Assembly (NCBI RefSeq): GCF_016808095.1
Contig: NC_068974.1
Location: 6,572,001 to 6,636,000 of the forward strand
Source: Vigna angularis
Taxonomy: Eukaryota > Streptophyta > Magnoliopsida > Fabales > Fabaceae
Direction of reading: 5' to 3'
DNA length: 64,000 nt
Part shown: piece after piece, positions 34,200-46,677 of the stretch
Numbering within the stretch: position 1 is the stretch's first letter
Layout: each line of letters opens with the position of its first letter
The notes under the pieces: model-generated
Told to the model about the DNA's origin: nothing
What the model saw: the letters and a program-made list of their open reading frames with translations, nothing else
Database searches by the model: none
Position numbers and translations under genes: made by a program

Positions 34200-34410
34200 G
34201 CGGTTATTTTCGTCTATATGCACCGGTTCTGCAACCGAGGTATATATAGGCTACTTTTTGCCTCAATTCAGAACCGAGACAAAAAAGGTGTATTTTTTTG
34301 CCTCGGTTCAAATGCAACCGAGACAGTAAAGTGTGTTCCTTTTTTTACTATTTTTTTTTGCCAGACTTTTGGCCTCGGTTGTTGATGAACCGAGGCAGTA
34401 GAAGAGATTT
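34200..34410. repeat. Left subterminal CCTCGGTT repeats of the Pack-CACTA element
   Basis: CCGGTTCTGCAACCGAGG, GCCTCAATTCAGAACCGAG, CCTCGGTTCAAATGCAACC and CCTCGGTTGTTGATGAACC: paired, mutually inverted motifs that would fold or bind transposase. The matching right-hand set is at 36715-36895. Confidence 0.75.
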
Positions 34411-34639
34411 TTTTCTTTTTCCAAATATCATGCTGCAAAGTTACTAGTAACATGCCACCTTATAAAAATATTGGAACTAATATTTTATTCCCTTGTAGGA
34501 GCAACATTCATCAATACAATAATGAAAATGTAATTGTAAATTAAATTATGCTAAATTCGATTCCACGGTGAAGTGAATTTGTACAGTTGAAATGAAAGCA
34601 ACATATTATTATGAAAGTAAAACAGAGCTCAACAATTAT

Positions 34640-34768
34640 CTGGACTTCAAGCTTTCTTTGTTCCAATAGTAATGGGCTGTCAATAGATCTTTCAACAATT
34701 ATCTGGACTTCAAGCTTTCTCTGTTGAGCAACGACATTACCTTTTGCTGAAGAGAAAAATTCACCAAC
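34640..34768 (-). pseudogene. VHA-a: V-ATPase subunit a fragment, exon with 62-bp internal duplication
   Basis: An acceptor TTTCAG (complement of 34769-34774) precedes GTTGGTGAATTT. The translation gives GEFFSSAKGNVVAQQRKLEV and then RSIDSPLLLEQ, the well-conserved N-terminal cytoplasmic part of plant vacuolar H+-ATPase subunit a, which couples proton flow across the tonoplast or TGN membrane. A 62-base direct duplication (CAACAATTATCTGGACTTCA at about 34631 and 34693) repeats the end of the exon. Fragment only. It encodes no pump. Confidence 0.85.
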
Positions 34769-35033
34769 CTGAAATGATAAATCAAAAAAAGCGATTACCA
34801 CTTTGATTGTAGTTTACTTATCCAGTCAAGGAAAGAAAAGAAAACAAACCCAAGAATAAGGACTAACAATATGCATAAATGTAGACAGGGAAAAACCATA
34901 ATAATATACCAAAAGTTAACACTTATACATTCTAAATAGAGTTTAAACACCAAAAAGATGAACAACAAAGTTAACCAAATTATCAGAAGTGATTATGACA
35001 TTTGTGGTAGTGAAAGAACTTAGCAAAGCATAC

Positions 35034-35141
35034 CTTTTCTTGAACAAGCTTATACTCTGATAACTCATTGTAGGTGTGTTTCAACTTCTCATTATTTACA
35101 TTAATCTCAAGGAGGTCAGCTTCAAGTTCTTCAAGTTTAAC
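35034..35141 (-). pseudogene. VHA-a: V-ATPase subunit a fragment, upstream exon
   Basis: A 108-base exon on the minus strand, 36 codons, with acceptor TTTAG (complement side 35142-35146) and donor GTATG (35029-35033). The translation starts [20 protein letters not shown] and ends [13 protein letters not shown]. It matches the coiled-coil segment that directly precedes the GEFF exon in plant VHA-a, so the two exons are in native order with an intron of about 265 bases. Confidence 0.85.
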
Positions 35142-35442
35142 CTAAACATGGACAAAAAATTATTACTTGATACTGTATTCATGAGAAGAAGAACGAGTGA
35201 CAAAAGTTTCATAGAATGTAAGACCTCCAAAATTTCCAGATCAACATTATCCTTTCTTACTGAGCTAGGGCCTAATGTACTTAGTTTGATAAATTAGGAT
35301 GAGCAATTCAATTTAAATACTAAATGAGGGCAATAAGCAAGTATCATCTTACTCTTGTTCCACACATGTAATTGCAAAACCAATGACACAAACAGAATGT
35401 ACAAAATAATAAAATTAATGCAAATGATATTAATGAACTCAT

Positions 35443-35604
35443 TCAACATCTAACTTCTAGAGATTCTAGCTGTGAACCATAGACTTCTTGCTCTCGAAGA
35501 TGACATAAAACAGTTGGCCATAAAGATGAGACATCTTTAATTGGATGGATTTTGGAATCTTCAAAGAAAGCATTATTATCGTTGGAGTAACCCAATTGAG
35601 TAAA
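35443..35604 (-). pseudogene. Exon-like captured fragment of unidentified gene
   Basis: Minus strand, preceded by a good acceptor (TTGTTTTGCAG), reading FTQLGYSNDNNAFFEDSK, then IHPIKDVSSLWPTVLCHLRE, then QEVYGSQLESLEV and a stop. No stop falls inside about 54 codons. The wording looks like a conserved protein exon but I do not recognise the family. It lies between the V-ATPase and nitrite reductase fragments. Confidence 0.5.
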
Positions 35605-35733
35605 CTGCAAAACAATAAAAGCGTATACTTTCAAGCTTTCTTTCTTTCAGGATTACTTACTGAAAAATGAATTCATACAAACTCTTTGTTTCCACTAATC
35701 AAAGCAAAAGGAAGTTGAAAAGGTCAAACTTAC

Positions 35734-36027
35734 AATGATGCTTTCTCCTATGAAAAAGGCCAAGCCACTTGAGTCTAACATTAATATCATCCTTAATGTG
35801 CTTGGAGCTCTCAATTTCCTCAAGGGACATCTTAGCTAGATCCTCAATCCCACCTTCCATGAACATTTTCATGGGATCTCTCTCAAGCTTCAACTTTTCT
35901 TGAGGGCTGATGCCCCCTTGTACTCTTCCTTCAAAACCTAGTACTCATCTCTCTTCTCCACTCCAGGCTCCAACCTTGACGCCTCCACCGCATCTAGAGC
36001 AGCTGAAGCCACCGTCGGTGTGGCATA
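35734..36027 (-). pseudogene. NIR: Ferredoxin-nitrite reductase N-terminal fragment
   Basis: Minus strand, about 36027 down to a preserved donor GTAAGT at 35733. It reads ATPTVASAALDAVEASRLEP, GVEKRDEY, then a stop, VLKEEYKG, then after a one-base deletion KLKLERDPMKMFMEGGIED, LAKMSLEEIESSKHIKDD and RLKWLGLFHRRKHH. This is the start of mature plastid ferredoxin-nitrite reductase, which reduces nitrite to ammonium, with the end of its transit-peptide region. The TAG at 35938-35940 stands where the family has Trp (TGG to TAG). The siroheme and [4Fe-4S] domain is not included. Dead fragment. Confidence 0.88.
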
Positions 36028-36139
36028 GAGCAATGTCTTGGAGCAAGAGCTAGGGCAGCATGGAGGGGCCAGAAAATTGGGGATGGGCACAGAGCAATGT
36101 CTTGTACAAAATTGGCCCAAAATCCCCAAACAAAACCCT

Positions 36140-36683
36140 CCGCCGCGGCGGAGATGGGGAGGCAAGCGAAGAGCAGATGCTCGAGGGCAACGACGATGGA
36201 AGGGTTTTCGAGCAAGAGCCACTTGAACTAGAGAGAGGACCAGACGCCGAGGAGAAAGGTGGTGTGGGCGCAGAGGAAAGAGGCGATGGAAGCCACGACG
36301 ATGGAGGAGTTGAAGGAGGCGAGGAGGGAGGAGGAGGCAGAGAGGAAGAAGGTGAGCTGGACAAAGATAAGGGAGAACCACACGGCAAAGAAGGCGGCGG
36401 GCTTGAGGCTGAGGGCATCGGGGATGGCGACGACGAGGGTGCCACCAAGGTCGAGGAGGAATAAGGTGGATGGAATTAGGGCGATGGCGATCTGGTAGTT
36501 GTGGGCGAATGATGAGGGTGTTTTGAGTGATTTGGAGGAGGCGGAGGAAGCGGAGGTGGAGGAGACGCCATTGCCATGGACGTGATGCGATGGTGAAGGG
36601 TGGGAGTCGTTAGGGTTTGGGGAGGAGGAGAAGGAGGGGGCGCTGTTGGATGAGGACAGGGTTATGTGAGGGCGAAATGCGCG
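36140..36683 (-). pseudogene. NEF1: NO EXINE FORMATION 1 (NEF1) N-terminal fragment
   Basis: Minus strand. It begins RAFRPHITLSSSNSAPSFSS (36683 downward) and passes a Ser/Pro-rich region. It then reads SFAHNYQIAIALIPSTLFLL followed by DLGGTLVVA, a short deletion, DALSLKPAAFFAVWFSLIFV, CAHTTFLLGVWSSL, a TAG (36228-36230), and FKWLLLENPSIVVALEHLLF then ACLPISA. This follows the plant NEF1 membrane protein, needed for pollen exine patterning, from its N-terminus through the first hydrophobic segments. It is GC-rich, unlike its surroundings. The stretch 36028-36139 between it and the NIR fragment is not recognisable as either gene. Confidence 0.88.
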
Positions 36684-36714
36684 AGGAGAGGGTTATGGAA
36701 AGATAAGGTATATT

Positions 36715-36927
36715 GCCTCGGGTCCCAGTGGACTGAGGCATTCTTAGGATGTTAGGCATCGGGTGGGGTTTGAACCGAGGTCATATTATCTATATGCCTC
36801 GGTTCCCCTTAAACCGGGTAAGAAAAGTTTACTTAAACTACGAAAATGCCACCGCTTTCTTATAGATTTTGGTTCCGCCTCAACCGAAGCCTATTGTGCG
36901 ATTTCAAATCCAGTTTTTTTACTAGTG
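36715..36927. repeat. Right subterminal repeats and TIR of the Pack-CACTA element
   Basis: TGCCTCGGGTCC, GAACCGAGGTCATATT, TGCCTCGGTTCCCC, AAACCGGG and GGTTCCGCCTCAACCGAAGCC mirror the left-hand set. The end is CCAGTTTTTTTACTAGTG. Confidence 0.75.
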
Positions 36928-37140
36928 AATGTACTGTGTACTGCTTTATTAAATACTATAAGTTTTCTTCTTTAAGAAATTGATAAAATTAAGAAATAGA
37001 TTATAGTCAATAATTGTATTAAACATATTGATTTAAATATATTAAAATTATAGCATATTATATTATTTATTAAAATATATAATTTTATATTTGTACATAA
37101 ATGATATTGTTTCTAAGAGTAAATTAAAGTATTCTAGCAT

Positions 37141-37316
37141 AGCTAAAACCACCTTAACACTAACTCACCTTAACACTAACCCAACACACTTGAGAGGGTT
37201 CTTTGGGGTTGGGGCTTTTTTCTTGGCCCTCACTTGAGGGGGCCTACTAAAATGGGTGTTTTCAATGGTGGGTTAGGGTTGACCCATGGGCCATGGGTTA
37301 AGTTGACACCTATAGT
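37141..37316. repeat. Dispersed repeat, copy 1 (other copy 52780-52935)
   Basis: CTAAAACCACCTTAACACTAAC..TTGAGAGGG..GGGGTTGGGGCTTTTTTC..GACCCATGGGCCATGGGT..AAGTTGACACCTATAG. The second copy, in the same orientation, reads CTAAACCCACCATAACC..TTGAGAGGG..GGGGGTTGAGGC..GACCCGTGGGCCATGG..AAGTTGACACCTCTAT. About 170 bases, non-coding, type unknown. Confidence 0.75.
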
Positions 37317-37685
37317 TTTTAGATTCTTTAGTGATGTGACCACATATGGGATTTTGAGGGACTACACGTTTAAGATTTTTAAATCATTATTTGCACAAAG
37401 ATTTTAGTTTTTCATATTCTGGAACAACACACACTATTAGGGTTTTTCATTTTCTATTTTACTTCACTTGTTCACTAGGTTTTCAGTCCATTACTTCCTT
37501 AGTTCACTTCTTCCTTTCACTTTATGTGCAATAATTTTCTTTGTTGTTTTTGTTTGCTCTTTGTTATAAAATCTTTGTGCTGAATGATTTTTGCCTCGAC
37601 ATGTTTAATATCAAGTGATATCTTTATTTTTTATCACCAAACTCGTGGTTAATGGGTTTGGGTTTTGGTTATTTAGATTAATTAA

Positions 37686-38691
37686 TGCATACCTCACTTA
37701 ATTGTGTGATGAAAGTCATTTAATCTTCACTTAATCAGTTAATTTTGAGTGGAATGAGAGTTAATCCTAACAGACAAATCAATTTCGTAACTTGGTATAA
37801 CTTACATTTGAAATAGGGAATAAGTTTTTCTTAATAATTGTTCCATTAGTTAATCTTCTTAATTGCGCTTTTGAAATCCGCTAGAACCACACCCTCCCCC
37901 GACCCCCCTTCCCCCCTTGAAATAACTGGAAAACACTAGATGGGGGAGGTTGAATAGTATCGTGGAAAAAATTTCTGTAAAAAGGTTGTTTTAACAACTT
38001 TGTTAAGAATTAAACGGTCTACAAAAGTTGTCAAATGCTTGATTTATAAATTATTATTTAAACGGAAAATCAGAGCTAAAATGTTTTTAAGCACTTTGGC
38101 AAAGCTATTATAGTATTTTGAGAATGACAACTCTTAAAAAAGATAGCATTTAGTGACAAGAGCTTTTATAAACAATTGTGTTAACACATACTTCACTTAA
38201 TTGTATGATGAAAGTCATTTAATCTTTACTTAATTAGTTAATTTTAAGTGGAATAAGAGGTAACCCTAACAGACAAATAAATTTCGTAACGTGGTATAAT
38301 TTGCATTTGAAATAGGTAATAAGTTTTTCTTTAATCATTGTTGCATTAGTTAATCTGCTTGCTGTATCCACCAAAAATCAACCTTTCCTTAGTGCCCCCA
38401 ACCCCCAATCCCCTCATCCTTCCCCTTAAAATAACTAGAAAACACTATAAGGGGTTGAATAGTGTCGTTGAAAACTTTTCTATAAAGAGGTCATTTTAAC
38501 AACTTTGTTAAGAATTAATCAATTTACATAAATTGTCAAACACTTGATTTATAAAGTATTATTTAAACAACAATATCAGAGATAAAATGTTTTTTAAGTG
38601 CTTTGGAAAAACTATTGTAGCGTTTTCAGAATGATAACTCTTAATAAAGATAGTGTTTAGTGACAAAAGCTTTTATAAACAAATGTGTTAA
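37686..38691. repeat. Tandem duplication of about 500 bp
   Basis: CACTTAATTGTGTGATGAAAG at 37695 recurs as CACTTAATTGTATGATGAAAG at 38194, a shift of 499. The likeness continues through CGTAACTTGGTATAA, AACTGGAAAACACTAGATGG and AGCTTTTATAAACAA to both ends. The copies differ at many positions and so are old. Both include CACTA(G/T)A..GGTTGAATAGT text typical of LTR borders. Confidence 0.85.
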
Positions 38692-39811
38692 TAAGCAACT
38701 ATAGAGTTTGTATGTAAATTGTTTTACAAAGCTGAAGTAGTAAACACAGTTATTTTATACTGATTCACTCTACTAAGCTACGTCCAATTCTCCTTTAAGA
38801 CCTCTTATAAGGTTCCAATATAATCTTCAACAAGATTACAATTGAGTATTCACACCACTCATGGTATCCTTAGTCAATCCCAGTAACCCTTCTTACTATA
38901 ACTAGAACCGAGTATCACCTACTCCTGGTTGTGTAGTATTGTTCACCACTCTTGGTATCCCTAGAAAATCTTGATATCTTCTTGATACACTCTCTAGTTG
39001 AGTTTCAGCCACTTTTGGTTTCCACTAAACAATCCTTGTATCAACATGATACAATACCTAGCTAACGTTTAACTCCATCGAGTTAATTAGTAAGTGTTTG
39101 AATTCTTTTCAGAATGTGCAATCAATCATATTGCTTACAAGTGTTTAGATTATTACTCTCACAGAGAGGATGTGTTTACAATACAATTCAATCTAATAGA
39201 CTTTGTAGAATTTTCTCTATACTTACAAATGTAAGGTTATAATTCTATGAAGCTTGAGAATATATTCTTTCACTAGTATGAGTTTTTCTTTTCAAATATT
39301 TTTTTCTTTGTTCACGTGTCTATTCTCTTGATCTTCTCTTCAATGATCTACAATTTATAGGCTTCATGCGAAAATATTCGTTAGATAATGCTTGCTTTTG
39401 ATCTTCGGATCTTCCTAGCCTTTTCATAGGTAGTAGTTGTAGGTTGAAGTCAACTTGTCAAAATAGACACTTTTTCAGTACTTTATCAAAAGTAGGTTGT
39501 ATGAACTTTCAGCGCGACTTTTTATGTAGAGAATATTTTGTGAACGTCTTCTTTGTCTCTAACATCCACTTCTGACTTGTATATTATAGAGCAGGTGGAT
39601 ACTTGACATAGGCAATTGTGCCTTTACTAAAGCTTTTTCTTTAGACTTCCAAATTTCATAACGCTTTTTCATAAAATGCTTGTCTTTCAATGATATTATT
39701 TTTCACAAAGATAACACTTTGTCAAATGCTCATTTCTTTTATTGTTGTTTATTAAACTCCAAAACATATGAGGATGTTACACTGTCTAGTCTTATAGACG
39801 ATCTTGTCTTA
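38692..39811 (-). mobile_element. Antisense LTR of family E, copy E2
   Basis: The right end ACGATCTTGTCTTAACA (39811) is followed by ATCTCCCACTTTTTTATG, the complement of a polypurine tract. The minus-strand LTR therefore starts TGTTAAGACAAGATCGTC. E3 at 54499 starts TGTTGAGACAAGATTGCC on the plus strand. The interior has repeated CCACTCTTGGTATCC phrases (38860-39010). Left border uncertain, in or near the tandem duplication. Confidence 0.6.
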
Positions 39812-41229
<1,418 letters not shown>

Positions 41230-41259
41230 TACACACGGTCTTTAACATTACTTGTCTCT

Positions 41260-42180
41260 AGACACACTTTTTATTACATATAGTTTTTACCGTTTATAAC
41301 ATCAAACACATCATTTTTAATTTGCTTGCATTTATAAAAGGTGTTTTAGTATTCATTTCTCTTAGACGCTTTACTCACTAAATGATATTTCTTTAAGTAT
41401 TCTCTTAACAATATCTTATTTATTTTGTTTATCTTTATCTTCTTGTATTATTTTTATTGTATTTGACTAACCCTTTTAGTGTATAGATTTTATACAAAAT
41501 AATTTGTAAGAAATCAATTCTGTGTTTGTTGGGATACGACTTATGATTGACTTTACCTTTTTTATTTTATTGGCTATTATCTTAGTAATATAGAAGTTTC
41601 TATAGTTTAGTAATATTAATTTGATCGCGTCAATGACAACATTATCGGTTGACTATATCTAGGTACTTGAGAAAAGTCCATTTATGAGGAGCCTTAGAGG
41701 TAGAACAGGTACGGAGTTTTAAATGCTCATGGGTGGGAGGAATCACATTATTGATTTGGTGTCTCCAATTGTAGAATTAGGTCAAAACACAATAAGGATA
41801 GTTGAGTTTTGTCTTAAGAAATTTTGGAAACTATTTCAAAATCTTTGTCTGATATCTACTGATATACAAAGTTTGAAGCAAGACAAATGCACTATCAAAT
41901 AATCTCTTGCATTCAGTGAAGATTCATCATACACAACTTCAAATTGGTTTATGTACGATCTTAAAAGATTTTTTAAAGACGTCTTCATATATCTCTCCAT
42001 CTTAAACCAGATACAAATAAATAACATGCAATAGAAAACTATTAGAGATAGGAAAAGTTAGTCTTGAAGTTTTATATCAGTACATTTGAAAACACCATAC
42101 TACATCAATTTCTCAATCAACACAATTGGGTTCCACTAAGCATACTAATGCTACAAAAATACTAGCAAGTATTATTATAA
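41260..42180. other. Intergenic, no gene seen
   Basis: AT-rich sequence without coding or repeat structure that I can support. Confidence 0.5.
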
Positions 42181-42187
42181 TCTTGGC

Positions 42188-42510
42188 CACTCTAAGCTAA
42201 AACAACCTAAGCATTATTTGGACAAGAACCATTCTTCGCTAAAAACCTAAGTATTTTTCAAATCACAATCACTCCCTACTAAAACCCAATTATTATTTTG
42301 ATAGCAACCACTTCTGACTAAAACCACGAGTATTGTTTGGAATATAGTTATTCTAGGCTATAACACTAAGTATTATTTTGAATGTAGTCGCTAATGGTTA
42401 AAAACCAATTATTGTTTGCAATGCAACCACTATTGGTTAAAGCCTCGAGTATTGTTTGGAACGCAACTACTCTTGTAAAGATATGTTTGAACAACAACCT
42501 TTCTTGGCTA
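42188..42510. repeat. Minisatellite, about 39-bp unit, 8-9 copies
   Basis: Degenerate units of the form CCACTCTTGGCTAAAAC..TAAGTATTGTTTGGAATGCAA, with landmarks near 42188, 42231, 42270, 42310, 42348, 42390, 42428, 42466 and 42498. Read in complement it resembles the 26-bp repeat of LTR E3 (AATACTCAGGTGC..AGAGTGGCTAG), so it may be an expanded LTR segment on the minus strand. Confidence 0.7.
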
Positions 42511-43169
42511 AAACACTCAAAAGATCACAAAGGTTTCTAATTAAAAGAGATGTTGCATCCTAAAATGGATATACAAGATAAGATTCACTCTTTTAGGTTG
42601 TTGATGAACACAAATAGTGTTCTTTTGAAAACTTTAGGGTACAAAAAAGATTTTTGCTTAGAGCTTAGATAACACACATTATCATTGTTATTCTTAATTT
42701 TTCCTAAATCTTTAAATCTTCAAAACAAAATATAGGCATAAAGAAAGTAGTTGTTGTAAATCATTTATGCACGTTGAAAGGCTTCTTCTTATTGAGCTTA
42801 TGTTTGTTCATTTATGAACATGGAGATTAATTAAATGCTTTGCTAGAAACATTAAATGTTCTACATGCATCATTCAAATGCCTATCTCTCATGTTTACCC
42901 AAGCTAAATTAAAGCATAGGATGGTGTGAGGATGGTTGTTGGCCTAGAACCACTCTAGCATGTCCTTCAAAAGATCATTGATGTAGACATGAATTTTACT
43001 AAATCTTCATTGTAAACGTGAAATGAATACATTCTTTGGAATATAGTAAAATATGCATATAAAGATACTTTGAATTGTACAATATTAACTTACGATTATG
43101 GTATCATCAATTGATGGAGACTTTGCTTATCAAACGAAGCAAAAGACATAATATGAATTTGCATATTCA

Positions 43170-43888
<719 letters not shown>

Positions 43889-43899
43889 TGTCACAAGTT

Positions 43900-44690
43900 T
43901 TGTTAAGTTTTTGTGATCAACAGAAAGAAGATTCTAAGACTTTCAGTGTTTAATCCTTATATATCTTTCCAAGAAAAAATTTGATGATATTAAATATTAA
44001 ATGTTACGCTAGAAAAATACATACTTATACTACGTGAACCTTCTAATATGTGTTTTATACTAGCCATAATGCATTGGATTGTCTAATCGAACTCATAAAT
44101 CTTAGGTGATCTATCAAAATGAGCTTAATGACTATAAATTCAATTACATATAATACAAACCATATTAAAAAACATTTTACAAATCAAATAAAATCAAAGA
44201 AGTCATAAGTACTTTTTAAACACATTGGTTAATCAAAATGTTTTATTAGAAATAAAAGATGCTACAAACATCCCTATAAGATATAAAAAAGGAAACAAAA
44301 GAAACACACTACGAATAATTTAATTATCTTGATTGTATATTTTTGAATCTTTTCCTTTCTAGAAAAGAAGAATCCAAACTTTCCTTTATTAAACCTTCTA
44401 ATCAACCATACAAAGCATGACTCAAGTAATTGATCGTATCTAATTAAAAAAAAGAATTGAAGAAATACATTATTAGAGGAAGAATCATACTAAAGACTCT
44501 TTATAAAGAAAACAAAGTGAAGATGAAAGAACATCAATTGATTATATACCTTCTAATGTTCATAAGTTTGCTTAAGTTTTCTTTGTGAATAAGTCATAGC
44601 CTTTGTAATCCTTCAATGTGTGAAGTTAACCTAGTAAGCTTAAATAGTCTACTCTTTGAGAGTTGTTACTTTCTTGTTTTGAGATCTTAA
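43900..44690. other. Intergenic, no gene seen
   Basis: AT-rich and without supportable genes or repeats. Confidence 0.5.
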
Positions 44691-45060
44691 TCTTAGGAGG
44701 AGAATAAGATAGGATAGTTAGGAGCGATTTGTATACTTATGTTAACCATAAGTAGTTTGTGTACTTGTTTGTAGTCATTGAACTAATTAATGGAACCTCT
44801 TAAAAAGTTACCTTAAGAAAGAACTAGACGTAACTTATGAGTTTAGATGAATTAGTATAAATTTGTTTTATGTTATTGGTTCTATTTGTATGCAAAATGG
44901 TAGTATGTTCTCACATAGTCTAGGGCTTTATTCAACCCATTTTCTAGACTTAGCTATTCCAACAATAATATTTTTCATAAAATGGAAAAATTGTTAAGGC
45001 AAAGATGATCTAATCTCACAAAGGTCTAGAAGTATTAGACAACCCTTGATTAAGAATTTT
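44691..45060 (+). mobile_element. Family E LTR fragments, plus strand
   Basis: GTACTTGTTTGTAGTCATTG..GGAACCTCTTAAAAAG..GACGTAACTTATGAG..AGTATAAATTTG matches the end of LTR E3 (56960-57030). Then, at 44993, TGTTAAGGCAAAGATGATC resembles the start of an E LTR. Only about 100 bases lie between, so this is a heavily deleted remnant. Confidence 0.45.
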
Positions 45061-46370
45061 GATGAGAATAAACATAAACAAATGAAATGATTACTTCTTA
45101 TTATAATACCTCATTAAACATATTCATATATTCATACTCACATCTTTTAATAAAATTAATAGGTCATTGTGTTTAAAATTGAACCTTCTTTACTTGAATA
45201 AGATTAGATTATCAAATAGTCATAACATAGTTAATAAATGAAATGTTTCAATGAGACTAATATGATTTCTACTCACGAAAGTTACTTTAATGATAATCAC
45301 ATTACGTGATTTAACTAATAATTTAAAACAACATAAGAAATGAAACCTTTATTAATTAAATTAGTTATATTTGAATAAATATTTGCAATTATTCTATTTC
45401 TGCCATGTATAAAAATGTTGCATCTAAAACAAGAAATTAATTCTTATCAATTGATACTAAAATGAACAAAAAAACATATAATTTATGATATTGTATTATG
45501 CTTTGTTTCTATCGAGAAAATATAGTTAATAATAATTATAGTTTCTAGTATCAAAGAGAGATTAAGTCAGAATAACAAGAGATAAATTGTGTATTTGTGA
45601 TATATAGTTAAGATAGTTAGAAATATCTTGTACACTTGCTTTGCATTAAGTTTTTTTATTAGTTTAACCTTTTAAGAATTTATTTCAATGAGTACCAAAA
45701 ATAGTTTAAATGTTTAAGGTGAACCAATATAATTCTCTATTATATTCTTATATTTAGATTACTTCATTAAATGACTTGTTCTAACTAAGTATTTTCACAA
45801 AAACAAAAACAAAAATCTTATACTCTATATAATCTTCTTATAAAGTTTGTATGTACTTTTATTTCATAGTAAATCTTCCACTTCTTTAAATACTTTGATT
45901 TCTTAAAAATTATAATGTATGACTTAATTCACAAGTTTAAAAGTCGACTTAATTGAAATTGAAATCAAACAAATCCAATATAATATAATCTAGCTCAATT
46001 TATGCTATAATATTTATTTTAAATTGTAGACTAGTCTCTTTAATGAATTTTTAATCTAACTTATAAGAACAAACCTATTTTAACATATTACCTAATATTA
46101 TTTAATTTTGTTGTGATGTTCTAAAATTAACAAGTATCATTAAATATAAAACTTACAAATGTAAAACATAATTTAATTACGTAGATTTTTTTTTTCAATC
46201 TATATATACCAATTGACGAAATAGCATTCTAATTCAACCCAACCGTTTTAACACATTTTTCCTACAAGTGAAGCACATCTATTGAATGCTAAGAATACTA
46301 TGTAGTAAGATTTGTTTCCAAAAGTCCACCATTAAACAAGAAAATTATGGTTTTTCCACAAATGTGACAT
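45061..46370. other. Intergenic DNA upstream of the EBS-like gene
   Basis: AT-rich with no gene. It probably includes distal promoter sequence. Confidence 0.5.
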
Positions 46371-46399
46371 GTCACAAGATGAATGGAGTGGATTAGGAA

Positions 46400-46677
46400 A
46401 TTACTTAGCGCAGATCTCAGGACAAGAAAAATTTACGAAGCAGTCAAATGTAATGAACCGACCAAGAATCGTCGCATTACATTCCCAAAAAGCCACAGTA
46501 ATAAAATCGCAGGCGAAGCGTCACAGTCACTCCCTTCCCTCACAGAAAAAAAGTGTCACCCCTCACCCAAACCCACACCTTAGGGTTCCTCAGTTCCTCT
46601 TCTTCTCCTTTTAACCCAACAACAAGCCCTCTGAAAAAAAAAATTCCTCATTCCCCAAAACACCCTTCGCGCACCGC
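46400..46677 (+). promoter_or_regulatory. Proximal promoter and 5' UTR of the EBS-like gene
   Basis: GC content rises sharply here compared with the preceding 9 kb. It has C/T-rich tracts (CCTCTTCTTCTCC, 46590-46612), a TTAGGGTT element near 46580 that resembles a telo-box-type plant promoter motif, and no TATA box at a typical distance. The start of transcription cannot be placed from sequence alone. Confidence 0.5.

Larger units (their letters stand above)
34174..36927 (-). mobile_element. Pack-CACTA element carrying fragments of three host genes
   Basis: Left end CACCAGTGCAATAAAGG (34174). The right end, in complement, is CACTAGTAAAAAAACTGG (ends 36927). Both sides are flanked by AAT (34171-34173 and 36928-36930), the 3-bp target duplication expected of CACTA elements. 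The left terminus has one mutation (CACCA for CACTA). Subterminal motifs CCTCGGTT/AACCGAGG recur at both ends. No transposase is present. Between the ends, on the minus strand, lie a GC-rich NEF1 first-exon fragment, a nitrite reductase exon fragment, an unidentified exon-like piece and two V-ATPase subunit a exons with splice sites kept. Length 2754 bases. Non-autonomous. Confidence 0.88.

Noticed and set aside
35938..36498. Several overlapping Pro/Ser/Leu-rich or Glu/Gly-rich frames in the GC-rich block
   Set aside because: Only the minus-strand frames matching NEF1 and nitrite reductase have recognisable sequence. The others are frame shadows of these fragments.
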